Assembly (NCBI GenBank): GCA_905373425.1
Contig: CAJPST010000071.1
Location: forward strand, 1 to 11,015
Reading direction: 5' to 3'
DNA from: an uncultured Mesocricetibacter sp.
Lineage (GTDB): Bacteria; Pseudomonadota; Gammaproteobacteria; Enterobacterales; Pasteurellaceae
DNA: 11,015 bases
Made by a program: the position numbers and the translations under genes. The notes under the pieces were generated by a model. That model did no database searches. It was given only the letters and a program-made list of their open reading frames with translations, and was not told where the DNA came from. Of this stretch, positions 1 to 4,434 are shown piece after piece; the first letter of the stretch is position 1, and each line of letters starts with the position of its first letter.

Positions 1-63
1 TCATTTGAGCATTCTAATCTAAATGAAAGATTTAGTCGTTATCTAGTACAGCCCCAAAATTAA
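1..63 (+). CDS. C-terminal end of an unidentified upstream gene (partial)
   Basis: The first plus-strand frame is open from base 1 to a TAA at 61-63 and gives 20 residues ending in RFSRYLVQPQN. A strong plus-oriented terminator begins eight bases after the stop, which is what one expects at the 3' end of a real gene. The tail is polar with no recognisable motif, so I cannot name the protein. The rest lies outside the window. The call rests on the open frame plus the terminator, and an open frame this short could be chance. Confidence 0.45.
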   Translation, partial: SFEHSNLNERFSRYLVQPQN

Positions 64-70
64 AAATGAT

Positions 71-106
71 AAAGGGTCTGATGTTATGTCAGACCCTTTG
101 TTTTTT
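71..106 (+). terminator. Intrinsic terminator of the upstream gene
   Basis: A perfect 11-bp stem, AAAGGGTCTGA (71-81) with TCAGACCCTTT (89-99), closes a 7-base loop and is followed by a run of six T at 101-106. It lies eight bases after the stop of the gene entering from the left. Confidence 0.85.
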
Positions 107-135
107 GTGGCATAAAGCCAGTGTATTTTTAGCGT

Positions 136-200
136 AAAAGTGCGGTCATTTTTCTGTACGTTTTTCCAACTTAAATATTGTAAGTTTTCACCGCACTTTT
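136..200. repeat. Inverted pair of Pasteurellaceae uptake signals (USS)
   Basis: AAAAGTGCGGT (136-146) faces ACCGCACTTTT (190-200), so two perfect 9-mers (138-146 and 190-198) form an 11-bp inverted repeat. The 43-base interior holds a second, nested inverted repeat, AACTTA (168-173) with TAAGTT (181-186). T runs follow the outer arm on the plus strand (197-202) and, more weakly, on the minus strand. Such USS pairs are known to act as terminators in Haemophilus. This one would serve transcripts from either side, including the gene scrap that ends at 238 on the minus strand. Confidence 0.8.
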
Positions 201-237
201 TTATCGTAATAAGAAAATAGAGCATTTTAGGGCGCAA

Positions 238-312
238 TTACGCAATCACCGGATACTGCGACATTTCTAACGTAAGAGGGGTTTGGTAAGGCGTTTGCTC
301 ATTGATTAATCC
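238..312 (-). pseudogene. Scrap of a gene 3' end, unidentified
   Basis: The minus strand has 24 open codons ending with TAA at 240-238, reading GLINEQTPYQTPLTLEM then SQYPVIA. The frame is blocked by a TAA at 315-313 and no start codon fits. The composition looks like a natural protein tail, and the USS inverted pair 38 bases downstream would make a normal terminator for it. The break coincides with the left edge of the segment that carries the Neisseria-type hairpins. I infer a gene whose front was lost or replaced. I do not recognise the protein, and a chance open frame is possible. Confidence 0.35.
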
Positions 313-322
313 TTAGGAAAAT

Positions 323-348
323 TGGCACAAGCGTGGACGCTTGCGCCA
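323..348. repeat. GC-rich hairpin with tetraloop
   Basis: GGCACAAGCG (324-333) and CGCTTGCGCC (338-347) pair around a TGGA loop with one A-C mismatch, and T323-A348 adds a further pair. No T run follows, so it is not an intrinsic terminator. It sits four bases from the Neisseria-type terminator and is richer in G+C than its surroundings. It resembles a palindromic unit of a dispersed repeat family, which is an inference. Confidence 0.5.
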
Positions 349-351
349 TCG

Positions 352-390
352 GAGGTCGTCTGAAATTTACTTTCAGACGACCTCTTTTTT
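352..390 (+). terminator. Intrinsic terminator made of a Neisseria-dialect DNA uptake sequence
   Basis: A perfect 14-bp stem, GAGGTCGTCTGAAA (352-365) with TTTCAGACGACCTC (371-384), closes a 5-base loop and runs into six T (385-390). The stem contains AGGTCGTCTGAA (353-364) and its complement (372-383). This is, from memory, the 'AG-muc' dialect of the Neisseriaceae uptake sequence, used by Neisseria mucosa and relatives, and inverted pairs of such sequences are common terminators there. It is foreign to Pasteurellaceae. No intact plus-strand gene lies immediately to its left, so it is an orphan. Confidence 0.9.
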
Positions 391-517
391 AATTTTGTAG
401 TAAATCCAAAGAATATTTCATTGTTTCCTATTTGGAAAATATATTGTTCATGAAGTAAGATTTATTGCTGAATAATTTATCCGTACAATCCCCTCATCAA
501 ATATTGAGGAGAAAATG

Positions 518-1303
518 ATGAAAAAAATGCCTGTATTGTTTGTTGGGCATGGTAGCCCGATGAATGTGTTAGATAAGAAAAATCCTTTCAACCAAAATCT
601 TAGCCTGATTACGCAAAAATTTGCCAAACCAAAAGCGATTTTGATGATTTCGGCGCATTGGTACAGTAGCCGTTTGCAGGTGACATCGGGCGAATATCCA
701 GAAATGATTTACGATTTTTACGGATTTCCTGAAGAACTCAGCCAAGTGCAATATCCGGCACCCGGTTCGCCTGAGTTGGCGGAACAAGTGCGGTCATTAT
801 TACAGCCGGAAAATGTCGAGCTGAATCCGATGCGTGGTTTTGATCATGGCGCATGGGCGGTGTTGAAGTTTTTGTATCCCGATGCCGATATCCCTGTGGT
901 GCAACTTAGTCTTAACCGTTTGCAATCGGCAGAGTGGCATTTCAATTTAGCGAAAAAGTTATCTGCTTTACGCGAACAAGGCGTGTTGATTATCGGCAGC
1001 GGCAACATTGTGCATAATCTAAGAGTGATAAGCTGGGAACATATAGATCAAATCGGTGCGGGCTATGATTGGGCGTATGCGTTCCGTGATCAAATTAATC
1101 ACGCAATGACCACGCAAAATGACGAGGAATTGGTGCATTATGAGCAATTTGGCGAAAATGCGGCACTTTCTGTACCAACGCCTGATCATTATTTGCCACT
1201 CTTGTATGTGGCGGCACTACGAGAGCCTGATGAAAAGGTGGAGTTTTTCAATGATAATTTGATTGCAGGCTCATTGAGTATGACTTCACTTTTAGTGGGA
1301 TAA
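518..1303 (+). CDS. ygiD: LigB-family extradiol dioxygenase (4,5-DOPA dioxygenase, YgiD-like)
   Basis: The 261-residue protein belongs to the class III extradiol ring-cleavage dioxygenases. E. coli YgiD opens the ring of L-DOPA with a metal-bound active site, and its physiological substrate is unclear. Numbering from the upstream ATG at 515, the expected metal and active-site histidines are visible: H12 in VGHGSP, H48 in ISAHW, H167 in GSGNIVHNLR and H225 in TPDHYLPLLY. Length and motifs span the whole family, so it appears intact and cytoplasmic. ATGs lie at 515 and 518. GAGGAG at 506-511 is three bases from the first and six from the second, so 518 is preferred. A -10-like TACAAT (484-489) has no good -35. 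The gene stands alone between a foreign-type terminator and decayed DNA. It carries a Pasteurellaceae uptake signal (786-794), which argues for long residence even if it was acquired. Confidence 0.9.
   Translation: MKKMPVLFVGHGSPMNVLDKKNPFNQNLSLITQKFAKPKAILMISAHWYSSRLQVTSGEYPEMIYDFYGFPEELSQVQYPAPGSPELAEQVRSLLQPENVELNPMRGFDHGAWAVLKFLYPDADIPVVQLSLNRLQSAEWHFNLAKKLSALREQGVLIIGSGNIVHNLRVISWEHIDQIGAGYDWAYAFRDQINHAMTTQNDEELVHYEQFGENAALSVPTPDHYLPLLYVAALREPDEKVEFFNDNLIAGSLSMTSLLVG
786..794 (+). repeat. USS (AAGTGCGGT) inside the ygiD-like gene
   Basis: A perfect 9-base core followed by CATTATT. It falls out of codon register across E-Q-V-R-S and is tolerated by the protein. Confidence 0.85.
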
Positions 1304-1311
1304 AAAGGCAA

Positions 1312-1324
1312 AATCACAGTGATT
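1312..1324. other. 13-base palindrome after the ygiD-like stop
   Basis: AATCACAGTGATT is a perfect inverted repeat around a central A. It lies nine bases after the stop and has no T run, so it is not a terminator. It could be a protein site or chance. Confidence 0.3.
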
Positions 1325-1344
1325 CAAAAATGCTTTCGAATCTG

Positions 1345-1353
1345 ACCGCACTT
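1345..1353 (-). repeat. USS, intergenic
   Basis: Perfect ACCGCACTT (the core on the minus strand), 42 bases after the ygiD-like gene, with no inverted partner nearby. Confidence 0.85.
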
Positions 1354-1372
1354 TATTGTTCAAAAGGCCTAG

Positions 1373-1480
1373 GAATTTGATATAAAAGGCTATCTGACTT
1401 TTTCATGGCTATGGTGTGCAGTTTTGGGGATTATAGTCTTCCGCATCGGTACAGAAATATTGTGTTTACCCGGTATGTAG
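1373..1480 (+). pseudogene. Possible remnant of a one-helix membrane protein
   Basis: An open plus-strand frame lies between TAG at 1370 and TAG at 1478, and has no ATG. It encodes a hydrophobic, Trp-rich stretch (TFSWLWCAVLGIIVF) followed by RIGTEIL, typical of a membrane helix with a charged end. The helix plus 'RI..E' pattern faintly recalls small DUF4282-type membrane proteins, but this is too short to claim. With no start and no visible ribosome site it is at best a fragment. Confidence 0.22.
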
Positions 1481-1508
1481 CGGCTTATTGAAAGAAAGTA
1501 TATATGAA

Positions 1509-1549
1509 AAAATCTCCTAAATATTCCGATTGAAGATTTAGGGGATTTT
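1509..1549 (-). terminator. Terminator after the rhodanese remnant
   Basis: A 14-bp stem (1509-1522 with 1536-1549, one G-T pair) closes a 13-base loop. On the minus strand the 3' arm ends in a T run (complement of the A tract from 1507), as expected for an intrinsic terminator 34 bases beyond the rhodanese stop at 1583. Confidence 0.65.
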
Positions 1550-1582
1550 ACAAAAGTCCAGAGTTTTTAGATCAGGTAATGT

Positions 1583-1786
1583 TTATTTCAACCCTTTTTT
1601 GAGCAAGTCTTCATAACCACCATGGTTGGTGACATTAGTGTAGCCTGCTTTTTTCAACTCGGTCAGAGCAACTTCTGCGCGACGACCGCTACGGCAATAA
1701 AGGTTGATCGGAGCATCTTTGTCTAGGCTAACCGCTTTGATACGTTCAACAATTTGGTCGTGCGGAATATTAATTGCACTTTGCAA
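1583..1786 (-). pseudogene. Rhodanese-like protein (PspE type), front missing
   Basis: The frame encodes the last two thirds of a single-domain rhodanese, a sulfur-transfer family usually exported in the PspE branch. Visible are SAINIPHDQI, the active loop CRSGRR with the catalytic Cys, and the C-terminal GYTNVTNHGGYEDL. Compared with about 104 residues for E. coli PspE, roughly 35 residues are absent: the signal peptide and the first strand with its usual IDVR motif. Upstream of LQSAINIP the frame reads FTLPKK-like sequence unrelated to the family and meets TAG at 1846-1844. The only possible start is TTG at 1786 with no ribosome site. I call it a 5'-truncated pseudogene. An unusual short cytoplasmic rhodanese translated from TTG is the less likely alternative. 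Confidence 0.7.
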
Positions 1787-1791
1787 TGTAA

Positions 1792-2022
1792 AAGGCTTCT
1801 TTGCTAGCTTTATGGGGCAATAATTTTTCTGCTCAGTATCAAACTATACAGACGTTTGTTATAGATTTGGCTAGAGGTTTTACTACACCTGCCAATGATC
1901 TAATTTAGAATGAATTAACGAAAGTATCAAACGCACAATCAATGGATTACGAAGGGTATTATTTTTACGTTTTTTTATTATATAAAAACAACTCTTTTAA
2001 CACCACAACGTGCACTTTATGA
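1792..2022 (+). pseudogene. Possible remnant of an unidentified plus-strand gene
   Basis: One plus-strand frame stays open from after a TAA at 1789 through 1905, meets a single TAG at 1906-1908, and continues open to TGA at 2020-2022. The first part reads like protein (FSAQYQTIQTFVIDLARGF then TTPANDLI). There is no start codon with a ribosome site, so the front is missing. A strong plus-oriented terminator at 2007-2034, which belongs to no intact gene, would suit the end of such a gene. I do not recognise the family, and part of the open frame may be chance in A+T-rich DNA. Confidence 0.3.
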
Positions 2023-2034
2023 GTGCACGTTTTT
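2007..2034 (+). terminator. Orphan intrinsic terminator, plus orientation
   Basis: ACGTGCACT (2008-2016) pairs perfectly with AGTGCACGT (2022-2030), extended by A2007-T2031, around a 5-base loop and followed by a T run to 2034. The minus-strand side of the hairpin lacks a T run, so it is a poor terminator for mutM although only 14 bases past its stop. Confidence 0.75.
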
Positions 2035-2043
2035 CTTATGCTC

Positions 2044-2856
2044 TCACTTTTTCTGACACTTCGGGCAATAAAAACTGTTCCGCTGCCCGATAACCAAACT
2101 CCCTATTTTTGTACCGCACTTTGGGCAAAGCTTATCTTTATTACCGTAAACCAGTAACTGTTGGGCGAAATAACCCGGTCTGCCGTCGGGCTGTAAAAAA
2201 TCTTTCAGCGTCGTACCGCCTTGCTCGATAGCGTTGGAAAGCACTTGTTTAATGGTAGAAACCAACAATTCGCATTGAGCTTTAGTGAGCTTGCCCGCTG
2301 CTTTAATTGGATGTAAACCGCACAAAAACAGGCTCTCATTGGCATAAATATTTCCCACTCCGACTACAATGGCGTTATCCATTATGAATGTTTTAATGGC
2401 AGTGGTTTTTTGGCGGGATTTATTAAACAGATAATCGGCATTAAATTGCTCCGAAAGTGGTTCGGGGCCAAGCTTTAAAAACAGATGAAATTCCTCTAGG
2501 TTAGTCGTCCATAACCAAGCACCGAAACGGCGGGGATCATTATATCGCATCAATTTTCCGTTATTCATTACAATATCAAGATGATCATGTTTATCAATTG
2601 GGCTGTTGTGCGGCACAATGCGTACCGACCCAGACATACCAAGATGCCCGATGATATAACCCTGTTCCGTATGAATAATTAAATACTTAGCTCGGCGAGA
2701 AAGTGCGGTTACTTTTTGTTGAGAAATTTGCATTAATTCGGAGCTAACAGGCCAACGTAACTTCGGTTGGCGCACAACAATTCTTTCAATAGTAAAGCCT
2801 TTTAAATAAGGGCTAATCCCGTTTTTTGTTGTTTCCACTTCAGGTAATTCAGGCAT
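2044..2856 (-). CDS. mutM: Formamidopyrimidine-DNA glycosylase (MutM/Fpg)
   Basis: This base-excision repair enzyme removes 8-oxoguanine and ring-opened purines and nicks the strand through its N-terminal proline. The 270 residues match the usual length. The start is MPELPEVE, giving the catalytic Pro2, Glu3 and Glu6. Lys57 (RRAKY), the DNA-binding VGVGNIYANESLF segment (about 165-177) and a C-terminal zinc finger C244-X2-C247-X16-C264-X2-C267 with Arg259 are all present. The start at 2856 follows GGAGGG (2865-2860). An in-frame ATG at 2901 would add 15 residues before the obligatory MPELPE and overlap a terminator stem, so it is rejected. It is last in the minus-strand radC-rpmB-rpmG-mutM series, separated from rpmG by a terminator. 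Readthrough or a weak promoter between 2857 and 2905 must supply it. It contains two uptake signals. Confidence 0.97.
   Translation of the reverse strand: MPELPEVETTKNGISPYLKGFTIERIVVRQPKLRWPVSSELMQISQQKVTALSRRAKYLIIHTEQGYIIGHLGMSGSVRIVPHNSPIDKHDHLDIVMNNGKLMRYNDPRRFGAWLWTTNLEEFHLFLKLGPEPLSEQFNADYLFNKSRQKTTAIKTFIMDNAIVVGVGNIYANESLFLCGLHPIKAAGKLTKAQCELLVSTIKQVLSNAIEQGGTTLKDFLQPDGRPGYFAQQLLVYGNKDKLCPKCGTKIGSLVIGQRNSFYCPKCQKK
2113..2121 (-). repeat. USS encoding the zinc-finger Lys-Cys-Gly of MutM
   Basis: The perfect core AAGTGCGGT reads exactly in frame as K246-C247-G248 of mutM, so it covers a zinc-ligand codon. It is followed by the A/T-rich extension typical of full-length USS. Confidence 0.88.
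2701..2709 (+). repeat. USS inside mutM (second copy)
   Basis: A perfect core on the plus strand; on the mutM strand it is read in frame as T50-A51-L52. Confidence 0.85.
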
Positions 2857-2899
2857 TTTCCCTCCGGTTAATGGTAGTCGTTTAGTATTTAACATCAAC

Positions 2900-2930
2900 A
2901 AAAAAACCCGAACAGAGTCGGGTCTTTTTT
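2900..2930. terminator. Bidirectional terminator between rpmG and mutM
   Basis: ACCCGA (2906-2911) pairs with TCGGGT (2918-2923). A run of six T follows on the plus strand (2925-2930), and the A tract at 2900-2906 gives a T run on the minus strand. It lies 16 bases past the rpmG stop and should end or attenuate the rpmB-rpmG transcript before mutM. Confidence 0.75.
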
Positions 2931-2945
2931 AATTTATTAGCCAAA

Positions 2946-3116
2946 TTATTTAATTTTAGCTTCTTTATAGATAACGTGTTTACGTACAACCGGATCAAAT
3001 TTTTTGATTTCCATTTTTTCCGGCATATTACGTTTGTTTTTGTCGGTTGTATAGAAATGACCGGTATCCGCAGTTGAAACTAAACGGATTTTTTCACGTG
3101 CGCCTTTAGCTGCCAT
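2946..3116 (-). CDS. rpmG: 50S ribosomal protein L33
   Basis: The 56-residue basic protein starts MAAKGAREKIRLVSTADTGH and ends VVRKHVIYKEAKIK, the standard L33 of gamma-proteobacteria and equal to the usual 55-56 residues. It joins the large ribosomal subunit near the E site. There are no cysteines, so this is the zinc-independent form. The start at 3116 is preceded by AAGGAG (3129-3124), which overlaps the TAA stop of rpmB (3130-3128), so the two genes are tightly linked and probably translationally coupled. The gene is too short for a 60-codon cut-off and was read directly from the minus strand. Confidence 0.96.
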   Translation of the reverse strand: MAAKGAREKIRLVSTADTGHFYTTDKNKRNMPEKMEIKKFDPVVRKHVIYKEAKIK

Positions 3117-3127
3117 TGTTTAGCTCC

Positions 3128-3364
3128 TTAGATCTTTTCACCATTGGCACGGATGTCAGCTAAAACTGCATCAATACCTTTTTTATCAATAATACGCATA
3201 CCCTTCGCTGTTAAACGCAAAGTGACAAAACGTTTTTCACTCTCAACCCAGAAACGGTGAGTGTGTAAGTTAGGAAGAAAACGACGTTTGGTCGCATTCA
3301 TTGCGTGCGAGCGGTTGTTCCCAACCATCGGACGCTTGCCTGTTACTTGACAGACTCTAGACAT
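3128..3364 (-). CDS. rpmB: 50S ribosomal protein L28
   Basis: The 78-residue basic protein begins MSRVCQVTGKRPMVGNNRSH and ends ADIRANGEKI, matching L28 in length and sequence. It is a large-subunit protein assembled with L33. The start at 3364 is chosen because GGAG (3374-3371) is six bases upstream. An in-frame ATG at 3376 would add MEII ahead of the conserved start and would lie within or before the ribosome site. rpmB heads a two-gene transcript with rpmG and is preceded by a structured leader of about 130 nt and a strong promoter. Confidence 0.97.
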   Translation of the reverse strand: MSRVCQVTGKRPMVGNNRSHAMNATKRRFLPNLHTHRFWVESEKRFVTLRLTAKGMRIIDKKGIDAVLADIRANGEKI

Positions 3365-3495
3365 AATAATCTCCAATAATTAATTTAAGCTCGAGCTTAC
3401 GGTTCGGACTGTTGCAAAATTTATGCGTTTTAGCAACAAATTCTGCGAGCCACCTCGTCAGGTCGCAATCTCCGACCCGCTTACTATATTAAAGG
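3365..3495 (-). promoter_or_regulatory. Structured 5' leader of rpmB-rpmG
   Basis: Between the inferred start of transcription (about 3495) and the rpmB start, the minus strand can form a hairpin from 3477-3473 with 3465-3461 and another from 3438-3433 with 3415-3410. Bases 3475-3471 can alternatively pair with 3408-3404 (TCGGA/TCCGA), which would break the first hairpin. A perfect 14-base palindrome, TAAGCTCGAGCTTA (3386-3399), ends 12 bases from the Shine-Dalgarno. Exclusive pairings next to a ribosome site suggest ribosomal-protein feedback, which is an inference. I know of no named L28 leader family. Confidence 0.4.
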
Positions 3496-3501
3496 TCGTG
3501 A

Positions 3502-3530
3502 ATTATACTGACTTTATTTGCTATTCTCAA
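3502..3530 (-). promoter_or_regulatory. Promoter of rpmB-rpmG (sigma-70 type)
   Basis: On the minus strand, TTGAGA (3530-3525) and a consensus TATAAT (3507-3502) are separated by exactly 17 bases. This is the best promoter in the window and is correctly placed for the ribosomal-protein pair. Confidence 0.75.
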
Positions 3531-3591
3531 GTGAAAAGTACAGATAAAAGACAAAATCTTCGCAAACAAAGGCGAACTCAAGTCAAAACCC

Positions 3592-4260
3592 TTATAACCA
3601 CCCGTTTTCGCAGAACGAAAAATAACATCCCTTACCAATTACAAAATGATCTAATAGGCGAATTTCCATCAATTCTGCGGATTGTTTAATTTTTTCGGTT
3701 ATTTGCTTATCCGCAACGCTCGGCTCGGCAACACCGGACGGATGATTATGTGCCAAAATAATGGCGGCGGCATTACAATATAACGCACTTTTAATAATCT
3801 CACGTGGGTGAACCGCCGCTGAATTGATAGTGCCAAGAAACACTTCTTCCTGCTTAATCAAACGATGGCGATTATCTAAGAACAACACCATGAAAATTTC
3901 CCGTTCCCGCTGTTCGAGCTCTGTTTGCAGATACATTCTAACATATTCCGAACTGGTGAATTCATGATTAATTTTGAGCTGCTCGAGCAAATAACGCTTG
4001 GTCATTTCTGTACAAGCTTGCAATTGAATAAATTGAGTGATGCCAATACCTTTGAACGCACAAAATTGTTGCTGTTCAGCAGAAATAAGCGCGCGGAGCG
4101 AGCCAAAATGTTGTAAGACTTCTTGTGATAATTGCATTACAGGGCAATTTTTAATCCCGGTACGCAAAAAAATAGCTAACAATTCATGATCCGTTAGTGC
4201 AGCCGCACCAAATTTAAGTAGCTTCTCGCGTGGCATTAAAGACGCTTCTTGCACTTCCAT
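3592..4260 (-). CDS. radC: RadC family protein (JAB/MPN+ domain)
   Basis: The 222 residues equal E. coli RadC in length. An N-terminal helix-hairpin-helix-like part (FKGIGITQFIQLQA, about 68-82) precedes a JAB/MPN+ metalloprotease-like domain with H171-N-H173 in LAHNHPSG, a following Ser and D184, the metal-binding signature of the family. The historical link to DNA repair is doubtful and the true role is unknown. The start at 4260 has AGGA just upstream and matches the family N-terminus (PREKLLKFGAAALTDHELL). It is divergent from coaBC across 174 bases. Downstream only a weak 5-bp hairpin (3559-3576) precedes the rpmB promoter, so some readthrough into rpmB is possible. Confidence 0.95.
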   Translation of the reverse strand: MEVQEASLMPREKLLKFGAAALTDHELLAIFLRTGIKNCPVMQLSQEVLQHFGSLRALISAEQQQFCAFKGIGITQFIQLQACTEMTKRYLLEQLKINHEFTSSEYVRMYLQTELEQREREIFMVLFLDNRHRLIKQEEVFLGTINSAAVHPREIIKSALYCNAAAIILAHNHPSGVAEPSVADKQITEKIKQSAELMEIRLLDHFVIGKGCYFSFCENGWL

Positions 4261-4371
4261 TTTCCTGTAATCTCAATAAGTTAAGGATAAACTATGTGGT
4301 AATTCCGATGAGAGGGGAAATTCTTCCTCTTTATTTTGGAACTAAGATCGCAAAAATAACTTTTTTGTCCC

Positions 4372-4400
4372 ATGAAATTTTACAAAATATGCAGTAAAAT
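4372..4400 (+). promoter_or_regulatory. Candidate promoter for the coaBC-crp run
   Basis: ATGAAA (4372-4377, four of six consensus bases) lies 17 bases before TAAAAT (4395-4400, five of six). A USS starts two bases after the -10. It is the best candidate in the 174-base gap. Confidence 0.35.
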
Positions 4401-4401
4401 G

Positions 4402-4410
4402 ACCGCACTT
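4402..4410 (-). repeat. USS upstream of coaBC
   Basis: Perfect ACCGCACTT, placed where the coaBC transcript would start. Confidence 0.85.
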
Positions 4411-4434
4411 TTGAAATGTGATTAAGAGCTAACA

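Noticed and set aside
71..99. Terminator stem containing TCAGACC as another Neisseria uptake sequence
   Set aside because: Only the short TCAGAC is shared; the stem lacks the GTCGTCTGAA core.
43..237. Minus-strand open frame of 64 codons
   Set aside because: It runs through a terminator stem and the inverted uptake signals and has no ribosome site or protein-like motif.
3423..3689. Plus-strand open frame of 88 codons between rpmB and radC
   Set aside because: It covers the rpmB leader and promoter and the end of radC; the composition is that of antisense, with no ribosome site.
4311..4337. AGAGG/CCTCT hairpin followed by TTATTTT between radC and coaBC
   Set aside because: The stem is only five pairs and no plus-strand gene precedes it; it is probably chance.
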